Source: Actinobacteria bacterium HGW-Actinobacteria-5 (GTDB lineage: Bacteria > Actinomycetota > Actinomycetes > Propionibacteriales > Propionibacteriaceae). From it: DNA of 52,234 bases. Shown one piece after another: positions 1 through 6,821 of the stretch; position 1 is the first letter of the stretch; every line of letters starts with the position of its first letter. The notes beneath the pieces were generated by a model. That model made no database searches, was not told the DNA's origin, and saw only the letters and a program-made list of their open reading frames with translations. The stretch lies in NCBI GenBank assembly GCA_002843035.1, contig PHEV01000004.1, forward strand, positions 1 to 52,234. Reading direction: 5' to 3'. A program made the position numbers and the translations under genes.

Positions 1-623
1 GCGGCGAGGTCGGGCAGCTGCGCGCGTTCGCCGCATCCCAGCCCGCGGCCGAGCAGCCCGCTGCACCGAGCGGCAAGGTCGAGAACATTGTGGTCACCGC
101 CTCCGCCGAGGCGTCTCCTGCGGTCACCCGGTTGCTCCAGATGGCCACGGAGCAGTCCGAGCGCCTCGTCGGCGAGGCGCAGGTCGAGGCGCAGCGGATC
201 GTGTCCTCGGCCAGGGCAGAGGCAGAGAGCGTGATCGACAACGCCAACAAGAAGGCCCACGAGACCCTCACCGACGCGCGCACCCGCGCCGACCGGATCG
301 AGTCCGAGGCCCGGGTCAACGCGGAGAAGGTCACCACCGAGGCACAGCAGCGTGCAGACGCGGTCAACGGCGAGGCCGACGCGCGTCGGGCCGAGCTGTT
401 CACGAACCTCGAGCAGGAGCGCGACGTGCTGCGCACCAAGGTCGACCACCTGCGCAGCTTCGAGGCGACGTTCCGCTCGAACATGTCGAACCATCTGCAG
501 AGCCAGATCAAGGCGCTGTCGGAGGTCACCATCGAGCCGGGCGACACTCCGGCGATCCTCAGCGAGCCCGCGCCGCAGTCGGCCACGCCGCGGCTGGACG
601 CCCTGCTCAACGAAGGGAACTAG
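1..623 (+). CDS. DivIVA/Wag31-type polar growth protein, C-terminal part (5' truncated by window edge)
   Basis: The reading frame is open from base 3 to the TAG ending at 623, so the N-terminus lies outside the window. The visible 206 or so residues are a highly charged, Ala/Glu/Arg-rich coiled coil followed by a short tail ending LLNEGN. DivIVA/Wag31 proteins bind curved membrane at the cell pole and organise peptidoglycan synthesis in actinobacteria; the diagnostic N-terminal lipid-binding domain is not visible. The assignment therefore rests on the coiled coil plus position just upstream of a DksA-like gene, lspA and an rluD-like gene, the usual actinobacterial neighbourhood. Another coiled-coil protein, such as an ATP synthase b-like or SepIVA-like one, cannot be excluded. 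Confidence 0.7.
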   Translation, partial: GEVGQLRAFAASQPAAEQPAAPSGKVENIVVTASAEASPAVTRLLQMATEQSERLVGEAQVEAQRIVSSARAEAESVIDNANKKAHETLTDARTRADRIESEARVNAEKVTTEAQQRADAVNGEADARRAELFTNLEQERDVLRTKVDHLRSFEATFRSNMSNHLQSQIKALSEVTIEPGDTPAILSEPAPQSATPRLDALLNEGN

Positions 624-683
624 CCCTCGTTTCCCGGTCGCTGACGCGACCGTTGCGCTTGGTGTCAGACCGCAAGATCTCGA

Positions 684-717
684 CCGGACGCCGCCCTCGG
701 GCGGCGTCCGGCGTTTT
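684..717 (+). terminator. Rho-independent terminator after divIVA
   Basis: A perfect 13-bp stem (684-696 with 699-711, starting CCGGACGCC) closes on a two-base loop and is followed by CGTTTT. It lies 60 bases past the divIVA stop and ends 65 bases before the next start codon. Confidence 0.8.
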
Positions 718-781
718 GTCCGGTCAGCTGCCGGGCAGGTGGTACTCTCCCTGCTCAAGCATCACCTCAGAGGAGTCTTCG

Positions 782-1222
782 ATGGCGTCGACGCACACCC
801 AGCAGGCCGCGGCGGAACCCGCGGCGAGCGTGTCGTTCCCCGTTGCCGAGGGCGAGGATCCCTGGACCGAGGAGGAGGTCGAGGAGATCCGCCAGGAGCT
901 GCTCGCCGACATCGCGCGGATGGAGCGGGCCATCGAGGTCGCGGAGGCCGGACTGGCCGACCTCTTCGAGGAGGGTTCCGACGGCGCCGGCCGCGATCCC
1001 GCCGACGTGGGCTCCTCCAACTTCGAGCGCGACCAGGAGATGTCCCTGGCCCAGAACGCCCGCGACATGCTCGATCAGGCCCAGTTGGCCTACCGGATGT
1101 TCGAGGCCGGCAACTACGGCTCCTGCGAGTCCTGCGGCCAGCCGATCGGCAAGGACCGGCTCCAGGTGTTTCCGCGCGCGACCATGTGCGTCGCCTGCAA
1201 GCAGCGGGAGGAACGGCGATAA
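782..1222 (+). CDS. DksA/TraR-family zinc-finger protein
   Basis: A 146-residue protein with an acidic helical N-terminal half (residues 28-110) and a C4 zinc finger (C115, C118, C136, C139; motif CESCGQ...CVACK), the DksA/TraR arrangement. Family members reach into the RNA polymerase secondary channel, but the actinobacterial forms beside lspA are poorly characterised, and the two acidic coiled-coil-tip residues of E. coli DksA cannot be assigned with certainty. The ATG at 782 is preceded by AGAGGAG at 769-775, which fixes the start. An upstream terminator and only 8 bases to lspA suggest transcription together with lspA and the rluD-like gene. Confidence 0.85.
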   Translation: MASTHTQQAAAEPAASVSFPVAEGEDPWTEEEVEEIRQELLADIARMERAIEVAEAGLADLFEEGSDGAGRDPADVGSSNFERDQEMSLAQNARDMLDQAQLAYRMFEAGNYGSCESCGQPIGKDRLQVFPRATMCVACKQREERR

Positions 1223-1230
1223 CTGGCGAG

Positions 1231-1776
1231 GTGGCCGCGACGGAGTCCGATACCGGCACGAGAGTCTGGCGCCTGCGTGCGCTCTGCCTCGCCATCGCCG
1301 CGGCGGGTCTCGGACTCGACCTGTGGGCGAAGAGCGTCGCGCTGACCCACCTCGACCCGACCCGGCCGATCCCCCTGCTGGGCGGTCTGGTCACGCTGCA
1401 GCTGATCCGCAACCCCGGCGCGGCGTTCAGCATGGGGGAGAGCTTCACCGTGGTGATCTCGCTGGTGGGGATCGCTGCGCTGATCGGCGTGCTGGTCTGG
1501 TTCGTGCCGCGGATCCGGCACACGGGCTGGGCGGTCGCGATCGGCCTGCTGCTGGCCGGGATCATGGGCAACCTCTTCGACCGGCTGTTCCGCGAGCCCG
1601 GGCCGCTGCGCGGCCACGTGATCGACTACATCCAGCTGCCCTACTTCGCGATCTTCAACGTCGCGGACATCTGCATCACCGCCGCGGCCGTGATGATCGT
1701 CTGGCTGACCGTGATCACGAAGGTCTCACCGGCCGGCGTCCGGCTCGAGGACCGGGACGACGCAGGCGATGAGTAG
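1231..1776 (+). CDS. lspA: Lipoprotein signal peptidase (signal peptidase II)
   Basis: This 181-residue integral membrane aspartyl protease cleaves diacylglyceryl-prolipoproteins before the lipidated cysteine. Four hydrophobic segments are visible. The family blocks are present: RNPGAAFS (60-67), GNLFDR with catalytic D117, and FNVADI with catalytic D146. The start is taken as GTG 1231, giving a short 12-residue lead before the first membrane helix; its ribosome-binding site is weak, and translation may be coupled to the preceding gene, whose stop is 8 bases upstream. The 3' end overlaps the next gene by 8 bases. Confidence 0.93.
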   Translation: MAATESDTGTRVWRLRALCLAIAAAGLGLDLWAKSVALTHLDPTRPIPLLGGLVTLQLIRNPGAAFSMGESFTVVISLVGIAALIGVLVWFVPRIRHTGWAVAIGLLLAGIMGNLFDRLFREPGPLRGHVIDYIQLPYFAIFNVADICITAAAVMIVWLTVITKVSPAGVRLEDRDDAGDE

Positions 1777-2683
1777 CGTCTGGCTGGTGCCGGACGGACT
1801 GGACGGGGAGCGCGTCGACGCGGCTGCCGCCCGGATGACCGGGCTGTCGCGCAGCCGGATCGGTGACCTTGCCGAGGCGGGCGGCGTGCAGGTCAACTCC
1901 ACTCCCGTGACCAAGTCGCACCGCGTCCGCGCCGGCGATCTGCTGGAGGTGGAGGTGACCACTGCTCCGACCGTCGAGGTCGTGCCCAAGGAGGTGGCCG
2001 GGATCACCATCGTCCACGACGACGCCGACCTGGTCGTGGTGGACAAGCCGGCCGGGGTCGCCGCCCATCCCAGCCTCGGCTGGGACGGCCCGTCGGTCGT
2101 CGAACACCTCGCTGCGGCCGGCTTCCGGATCTCCACCTCGGGTGCCGCGGAACGGCAGGGGATCGTCCAGCGGCTGGACGTCGGCACCTCGGGCCTGATG
2201 GTGGTCGCCAAGAGCGAGTCGGCTTACACGGTCCTGAAGCGGGCGTTCCGCTCCCGCGAGGTGAGCAAGGTGTACCACACGCTCGTGCAGGGCCACCCGG
2301 ACCCCTTCGAGGGCACTATCGACGCGCCGATCGGGCGCCACCCCGGCGCCGACTACAAGATGGCGATCATCGCCGGCGGCCGGCACAGCGTCACCCACTA
2401 CCGGATGCTGGAGGCGTTTCCCGCGGTGACCCTGCTGGAGGTGCACCTGGAGACCGGGCGTACCCACCAGATCCGGGTGCACATGCAGGCGATCCGGCAC
2501 CCCTGCGTGGGCGATCCGACCTACGGCGGCGACCCGGTGCTGGCCGCGCGGCTCGGCCTGGAGCGACAGTGGCTGCATGCGGTCGAACTCGGCTTCGTCC
2601 ATCCCCGGACGGGGGAGCTGGTGAGGTTCCACTCACGGTACCCTGACGATCTCAGGGCAGCGCTGGAGCTCGTCCGCGGCTGA
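1769..2683 (+). CDS. RluA/RluD-family 23S rRNA pseudouridine synthase
   Basis: This 304-residue enzyme isomerises uridines in RNA, most likely in large-subunit rRNA. An S4 RNA-binding domain covers about residues 12-65 and the pseudouridine synthase fold about 80-295. The catalytic aspartate D137 sits in RLDVGTSG, and the downstream motif [10 protein letters not shown] is also present. The length matches RluD-type enzymes. The ATG lies inside the lspA end, indicating translational coupling. Which uridines are modified cannot be told from sequence, so no symbol is given. Confidence 0.9.
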   Translation: MSSVWLVPDGLDGERVDAAAARMTGLSRSRIGDLAEAGGVQVNSTPVTKSHRVRAGDLLEVEVTTAPTVEVVPKEVAGITIVHDDADLVVVDKPAGVAAHPSLGWDGPSVVEHLAAAGFRISTSGAAERQGIVQRLDVGTSGLMVVAKSESAYTVLKRAFRSREVSKVYHTLVQGHPDPFEGTIDAPIGRHPGADYKMAIIAGGRHSVTHYRMLEAFPAVTLLEVHLETGRTHQIRVHMQAIRHPCVGDPTYGGDPVLAARLGLERQWLHAVELGFVHPRTGELVRFHSRYPDDLRAALELVRG

Positions 2684-2691
2684 CCCCTGCA

Positions 2692-2720
2692 CTGACGGGT
2701 TGGGGCGGTTCGGCTAGGGT
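2692..2720 (+). promoter_or_regulatory. Candidate leaderless promoter of pyk
   Basis: CTGACG (2692-2697), a 17-base spacer and TAGGGT (2715-2720) fit a sigma-70-type promoter. The -10 box ends only 7 bases before the pyk GTG at 2728, and no Shine-Dalgarno sequence is visible, which suggests a leaderless mRNA. Confidence 0.5.
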
Positions 2721-2727
2721 TCTGTCT

Positions 2728-4134
2728 GTGCGTAGAGCGAAAATAGTGTGCACGATCGGGCCCGCGACGGATTCTGCGGAAGCGATCGTCAACCTCGTCA
2801 ATGCCGGCATGAACGTCGCGCGGCTGAACATGAGCCACGGCGACCACCTGATTCACGCCAAGCGCGTGGAGTGGATTCGCGACGCGGCCCGCGTGGCGGG
2901 CCGGCCGGTGGGCATCCTTGCCGACCTGCAGGGTCCCAAGATTCGCCTGGGCGAGTTCGTCGACGGGGAGGCCTTCATCGAGGCCGGAGCCCGGTTCGTG
3001 ATCACCACCGATGACGTGCAGGGCGATGCGGAACGCGCGTCCACCACGCTGAAGACGCTGACCGCAGACGTGAAGCCCGGCGACCAGATCCTGATCAACG
3101 ACGGCGCCATCGAACTGCTGGCGGTCGAGGTCACCGACACCGACGTGGTCACCGAGGTGGTCGTGGGCGGCCGGGTCTCCGATCACAAGGGGATCAACCT
3201 GCCGGGGGTTCCGGTGAGTGTGCCCGCGCTGAGCGAGAAGGACGAGCGTGACCTGCGCTGGGCCCTGCGCCACGGCGTGGACATGGTCGCCCTTTCGTTC
3301 GTCCGGAACGCCTCGGACATCGAGCCGGTCCGAAAGGTGATGGACGAGGAGGACCGACACGTCCCGGTGATCGCGAAGCTGGAGAAGCCCCAGGCCATCG
3401 AGAACCTGTACGAGGTGATCGACTCCTTCGACGCCTTCATGGTCGCGCGTGGTGACCTCGGCGTCGAGCTGCCCCTGGAGGAGGTGCCCGGCGTCCAGAA
3501 GCGGATCATCGACGCGGCCCGCGCCTGGGCCAAGCCGGTGATCGTGGCGACGCAGATGCTGGAGTCGATGATCACCGCCCACCGGCCCACCCGCGCCGAG
3601 GCCTCCGATGTCGCCAACGCGATCCTCGATGGCGCGGACGCCGTGATGCTGTCCGGTGAGACGGCGGTCGGGGAGTACGCGATCGACGCGGTCACCGTGA
3701 TGGCCCGGATCATTACCCGGACCGAGGCGGAGGGCCTGGACAAGATCCGTCCACTGAACTGGAACCCGCACACCACCTCGGGCGTGATCTCGAAGGCTGC
3801 TGTGGAGGTGGCCGAACGGGTCGGCGCGAAGTACCTGGCGGCGTTCACGATCTCGGGGGACACGCCGCACCGGCTGGCCCGGCTGCGTTCCGAGGTGCCG
3901 ATCATGGCCTTCACCCCGCTGCCCAAGACCGCGCAGGCGCTCACCCTGTGCTGGGGCGTGCAGTCCTATGTCACGCCCGAGTACACCGATACCGACGCGA
4001 TGGTCGAGTCGGTGCAGACGGCGCTGACCGAGACCGGGTTCGTCCAGCACGGCGACCACGTTGTGATCGTGGCCGGCAACCCCGGCCGGCACTCGCGCCA
4101 GACCAACTCGCTACGCGTCTACGAGATGGACTGA
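2728..4134 (+). CDS. pyk: Pyruvate kinase
   Basis: This cytosolic glycolytic enzyme converts phosphoenolpyruvate and ADP to pyruvate and ATP. The 468-residue protein begins with the family signature RRAKIVCTIGPAT and contains LNMSHG, DLQGPKIRLG, the active-site block IAKLEKPQAIENL with its catalytic lysine, MVARGDLGVELP, and ATQMLESM. The length is standard for a bacterial enzyme without the extra C-terminal PEP-utiliser domain. The GTG start is supported by the N-terminal homology and the adjacent -10 box. It probably forms its own transcription unit, since a TTGACA promoter lies 13 bases beyond its stop. Confidence 0.97.
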   Translation: MRRAKIVCTIGPATDSAEAIVNLVNAGMNVARLNMSHGDHLIHAKRVEWIRDAARVAGRPVGILADLQGPKIRLGEFVDGEAFIEAGARFVITTDDVQGDAERASTTLKTLTADVKPGDQILINDGAIELLAVEVTDTDVVTEVVVGGRVSDHKGINLPGVPVSVPALSEKDERDLRWALRHGVDMVALSFVRNASDIEPVRKVMDEEDRHVPVIAKLEKPQAIENLYEVIDSFDAFMVARGDLGVELPLEEVPGVQKRIIDAARAWAKPVIVATQMLESMITAHRPTRAEASDVANAILDGADAVMLSGETAVGEYAIDAVTVMARIITRTEAEGLDKIRPLNWNPHTTSGVISKAAVEVAERVGAKYLAAFTISGDTPHRLARLRSEVPIMAFTPLPKTAQALTLCWGVQSYVTPEYTDTDAMVESVQTALTETGFVQHGDHVVIVAGNPGRHSRQTNSLRVYEMD

Positions 4135-4146
4135 CTCTTTGGTCTA

Positions 4147-4175
4147 TTGACAGGACAAAGCACTGTCGTTAGTTT
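4147..4175 (+). promoter_or_regulatory. Candidate sigma-70 promoter upstream of the alcohol dehydrogenase gene
   Basis: A perfect TTGACA (4147-4152), a 17-base spacer and TAGTTT (4170-4175) make the cleanest consensus-like promoter in the window. It lies about 50 bases before the predicted dehydrogenase start. Confidence 0.6.
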
Positions 4176-4177
4176 TG

Positions 4178-4203
4178 GGCCGTCGGCGGTGGAGCCGACG
4201 GCC
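4178..4203 (+). promoter_or_regulatory. Perfect 10-bp stem-loop in the leader of the alcohol dehydrogenase gene
   Basis: GGCCGTCGGC (4178-4187) pairs perfectly with GCCGACGGCC (4194-4203) around a six-base loop. It lies immediately downstream of the predicted -10 box, and no T-run follows. It could be a terminator of pyk without a U-tract, an mRNA-stabilising 5' hairpin, or an operator near the transcription start. Confidence 0.45.
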
Positions 4204-4226
4204 GGACCGAGCGACAGGCGACCCAG

Positions 4227-5375
4227 GTGGACCAGACTCCGACCGTTCCCGAGACCATGCGGGCGGCCGTGCTGGTTGCCCCGGGTGAGCCGCTGGCTGT
4301 GAAGCGGATCCGCACTCCGCGGCCACGCTCCGGTGAGGTGCTGGTCAAGGTGACCGCGTGCGGGCTGTGTCACTCCGACCTGCACGTGATGTCGGGGAAG
4401 ATCCTGTTCCCGACGCCGGCCGTGCTCGGTCACGAGGTCTCGGGCGTTCTGGTCGAACTCGGTGAGAACACCCTGCACAGCGGTCTCGCGGTCGGGGACG
4501 CGGTCTGCGGCGCCTTCCTGATGCCCTGCGGTCAGTGCCCGGACTGCGCCCGCGGCCGCGACGACCTCTGCGCCCCGTTCTTCCGGTTCAACCGCCTGCA
4601 GGGCCAGCTCTTCGACGGCAGCAGCCGGCTAGCCGACCTCGACGGCTCGGTGATCGCCCAGTACTCGATGGGTGGGCTCGCCGAGTACTGCGTGATCCCG
4701 GTCACCGCTGTCACCCCGATGCCCGGGGGGATGGACGCCGTGGCTGCGGCGATCCTCGGCTGCGCGGCGATGACCGCCTATGGCGCGGTGCGGCGCGGCG
4801 CGGACCTGCGCCACGGCGAGACGGTCGCCGTGATCGGCATCGGTGGCGTCGGCTCCCACATCGTGCAGGTCGCCCACGAGCTCGGTGCTCGCCGGGTGAT
4901 TGCCATCGACGTCGATGACGACAAGCTCGAGCATGCGATCCGCTACGGCGCCTCCGATGTGATCAACTCCCGGCACGTGAACGCCCGGGACCGCGTCCTC
5001 GCCCTCACCGGGGGGCGGGGCGTCGACGTGGCCATCGAGGCGCTGGGATTCCCTACGACCTTCGAGCAGGCGCTCACCCTGCTGGCGGACGGAGGCCGGA
5101 TGGTGCCGGTCGGCCTGGCCGCCGGGTCGCAGACCGCGGCGGTGGAGATCAACCGGCTGGTCCGCCGGGGCCAGCAGGTCCGTGGCTCCTACGGTGCCCG
5201 CACGCGGACCGACCTCCCGATCGTCGTAGACCTGGCTGCCCGGGGCGTGCTGGACTATCGCGGCGTGGTGTCCGAGCGGGTCTCGCTGTACCGCGCAGAG
5301 GAGACCTACCGGCGCCTCGAGCGCGGGGCGGTGTCGGGCCGCGCGGTCGTGGAGATGGCGCTCAACGACCGCTGA
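4227..5375 (+). CDS. Zinc-dependent alcohol dehydrogenase (MDR superfamily)
   Basis: This 382-residue NAD(P)-dependent oxidoreductase has a GroES-like catalytic domain and a Rossmann domain. Catalytic zinc ligands are C45, H69 with E70, and C179. The structural zinc site is C101, C104, C107 and C115 (CGQCPDCARGRDDLC). The nucleotide-binding turn GIGGVG is at 204-209, and the acidic residue ending the next strand (AIDVDD) favours NAD over NADP. The start is uncertain: GTG 4227 gives the full length, while ATG 4257 would begin at MRAAVLVAPGEP, where many relatives start; neither has a strong ribosome-binding site. It has its own promoter and is not clearly joined to the sulfur cluster downstream. 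The substrate cannot be deduced. Confidence 0.88.
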   Translation: MDQTPTVPETMRAAVLVAPGEPLAVKRIRTPRPRSGEVLVKVTACGLCHSDLHVMSGKILFPTPAVLGHEVSGVLVELGENTLHSGLAVGDAVCGAFLMPCGQCPDCARGRDDLCAPFFRFNRLQGQLFDGSSRLADLDGSVIAQYSMGGLAEYCVIPVTAVTPMPGGMDAVAAAILGCAAMTAYGAVRRGADLRHGETVAVIGIGGVGSHIVQVAHELGARRVIAIDVDDDKLEHAIRYGASDVINSRHVNARDRVLALTGGRGVDVAIEALGFPTTFEQALTLLADGGRMVPVGLAAGSQTAAVEINRLVRRGQQVRGSYGARTRTDLPIVVDLAARGVLDYRGVVSERVSLYRAEETYRRLERGAVSGRAVVEMALNDR

Positions 5376-5406
5376 GCGACTGCGCGGGCCGCAGGCGAAT
5401 CTGCAA

Positions 5407-5445
5407 GCAGGACGTTTCGTAAATCGTTTCCGAAATGGTTCCTGC
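5407..5445. other. AT-rich imperfect stem-loop between the dehydrogenase gene and the sulfur cluster
   Basis: GCAGGA (5407-5412) pairs with TCCTGC (5440-5445), and inside it TTTCG (5415-5419) pairs with CGAAA (5431-5435). The segment is far more AT-rich than its surroundings. It may be the dehydrogenase terminator, as it starts 31 bases past the stop, or a binding site; nothing else is visible between 5376 and 5500. Confidence 0.35.
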
Positions 5446-5503
5446 AGCCACCATCAAACCTGCCGACACGAATTCAGACCAGCTTGCCGCAAGGTACGTA
5501 CAA

Positions 5504-5521
5504 GTACCCCCGGGGGTGTAC
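5504..5521. promoter_or_regulatory. CsoR/CstR-type operator candidate upstream of tusA
   Basis: The site reads GTACCCCCGGGGGTGTAC and contains a perfect 12-bp palindrome ACCCCCGGGGGT (5506-5517) with TA steps on both sides. From memory, operators of the CsoR/CstR/RcnR family are G/C tracts flanked by TA or AT, of the form TACCCC...GGGGTA. CstR members sense persulfides and control sulfur-relay genes of the TusA/DsrE type. The site is 55 bases upstream of the tusA ATG, where it would overlap the promoter. No CsoR/CstR gene lies in this window, so the regulator would have to act in trans. Confidence 0.6.
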
Positions 5522-5576
5522 GCTTCTGGGTGTCCGGACGGAGTTGTCCGGTTCAGAAAGAGGAGTGCTGAGGACA

Positions 5577-5837
5577 ATGTCCGCAACCATAGAAGAGCTG
5601 AAGTCGATTGCCACCCCCGTCGTCGTCGACGCGCGGGGCGTCTCGTGCCCGGGTCCGATCCTGGCCGCCAAGAAGCAGATCGGCGGCGTGTCACTGGGGA
5701 ATGTCATGGAGGTCCTCGCGACCGACTCCGGCACGCTGAAGGACATCCCGGCGTGGTGCAAGAAGATGGGCCACGACTACCTGGGCTCGTTCGAAGAGGC
5801 CGGTGCGATCCACCTCTTCCTCCGCAAGGCCAAGTAG
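5577..5837 (+). CDS. tusA: TusA-family sulfur carrier protein
   Basis: An 86-residue protein with the TusA signature around C24 (RGVSCPGPILAAKK, the CPxP motif), where a persulfide is carried on the cysteine; a second cysteine, C61, lies in AWCKKMG. Length and fold pattern match the family. The ATG at 5577 is chosen because it leaves the usual short N-terminus and has AGAGGAG at 5560-5566 and GAGGA closer in. TusA proteins hand sulfane sulfur to DsrE-type partners and to Hdr-like complexes. Here it is the first gene of a seven-gene unit containing exactly such partners, behind a persulfide-regulator-like operator. Confidence 0.9.
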   Translation: MSATIEELKSIATPVVVDARGVSCPGPILAAKKQIGGVSLGNVMEVLATDSGTLKDIPAWCKKMGHDYLGSFEEAGAIHLFLRKAK

Positions 5838-5840
5838 GCC

Positions 5841-6269
5841 GTGTCCGGAGCTGCCGAACCCGCGGCGGACACTCCGCGGGTCCTCGTCTTCTCCACCATC
5901 AACATCTCCGATCCGGGCATCGACCTGGCCGGGAGCCGGCACCTCGAGTACCCCGCCACCGTGCAGACGATGGCCGTACCGTGCAGCAGCGGGCTCAAGC
6001 CGTCCTGGCTCGTTCACGCGCTGGAGAGCGGCTTCGAGGGCGTCTTCGTCGCCTCTGATGGTGAAGAGTGTGCCTACCTGCCCGATTGCGCCGAGCGAAC
6101 CGCGGCGATCATCGACAGGGCCCAGGCGATGATGAGCGAACGGGGCATCCCCGCCCAGCGCCTCAAGATGGCCGCCCTCTGCTCGGTGTGTGCCGAGCCG
6201 TTCGCCAACTACATGCGCGAGTTCTCCGCGACCCTCACCCGACTCCGGACCCCGGTCCCGGTCGGCTGA
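5841..6269 (+). CDS. MvhD/FlpD-like iron-sulfur electron-transfer protein with altered cysteine set
   Basis: This 142-residue protein resembles the MvhD family (methyl-viologen-reducing hydrogenase delta subunit), a small Fe-S protein that passes electrons to HdrA and also occurs as the C-terminal domain of QmoB. The blocks VQTMAVPCSSGLKPSWLVHA and SDGEECAYLPDCAERT fit the family core. However, the N-terminal cysteines usually seen before the DLAG block are absent: the region reads STINISDPGIDLAG. The cysteines present are C48, C77, C83, C114 and C117, the last two in an unusual LCSVC motif near the C-terminus. The GTG start lies 3 bases after the tusA stop, so the two genes are probably coupled. 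Cluster type and partner are inferred. Confidence 0.72.
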   Translation: MSGAAEPAADTPRVLVFSTINISDPGIDLAGSRHLEYPATVQTMAVPCSSGLKPSWLVHALESGFEGVFVASDGEECAYLPDCAERTAAIIDRAQAMMSERGIPAQRLKMAALCSVCAEPFANYMREFSATLTRLRTPVPVG

Positions 6270-6303
6270 GCGTCCCCCCACGACAAGGAAGTCAGGAAAG
6301 GCG

Positions 6304-6783
6304 ATGGCAAAGAAGACCATCATTGTGTTCAGTGGCGACTACGACCGGCTGATGGCCGCGTTCATCATCGCCAACGGAGCTGCGGCCATGGATGACGAGG
6401 TCACCATGTTCTTCACGTTCTGGGGCCTGTCGGCACTGCGGAAGGTGAACCCGACCGCGACACCCAGCAAGAAGAAGAGTGGCTTGCAGACGGCTTTCTC
6501 AACAATGCTGCCGAAACACGCCGAGAAACTCACACTTTCCAAGTTCAATTTCGGCGGCGCCGGCCGCTTCATGATGAAGAAGGTCATGAAGGCCGAGAAT
6601 GTCATGACCGTTGCGGAATTGCTGGACACGGCGCGGGAGCAGGACATCAAGCTGATCGCCTGCACGATGTCGATGGACGTCCTCGGCATCAGCAAGGAAG
6701 AGCTGATCGACGGCATCGAGTACGCCGGCGTCGCCACCTACCTGGGCGAGGCCGACGAGGCCAACGTCAACCTGTTCATCTGA
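6304..6783 (+). CDS. DsrE/DsrF-like family protein (DsrE2-like sulfurtransferase)
   Basis: A 159-residue protein of the DsrE fold. It begins with the typical KKTIIVFSGDYDRLMAAF, has a FFTFWG block at 36-41, and carries the likely sulfur-binding cysteine C120 in the characteristic motif LIACTMSMDVLGI. DsrE2-like proteins exchange sulfane sulfur with TusA. The middle (residues 50-105) is rich in Lys and Phe and encoded by noticeably AT-richer codons than the neighbours. The ATG has AGGAAAG just upstream. It lies 34 bases after the MvhD-like gene and 38 bases before the HdrA-like gene, in the same transcription direction. Confidence 0.85.
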   Translation: MAKKTIIVFSGDYDRLMAAFIIANGAAAMDDEVTMFFTFWGLSALRKVNPTATPSKKKSGLQTAFSTMLPKHAEKLTLSKFNFGGAGRFMMKKVMKAENVMTVAELLDTAREQDIKLIACTMSMDVLGISKEELIDGIEYAGVATYLGEADEANVNLFI

Positions 6784-6821
6784 TCACCGGCCGCATGCCG
6801 CGGCGACAAGGAGCGTGTGCG

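Noticed and set aside
352-1230. Long open frame running through divIVA and the DksA-like gene into lspA
   Set aside because: It is an Arg/Pro/Ser-rich shadow frame typical of high-GC DNA. Only the part from GTG 1231 has lspA homology.
2521-4092. 523-codon open frame on the minus strand opposite pyk
   Set aside because: It lies wholly opposite a gene with full pyruvate kinase motifs, and its His/Asp/Gly/Arg-rich translation matches nothing.
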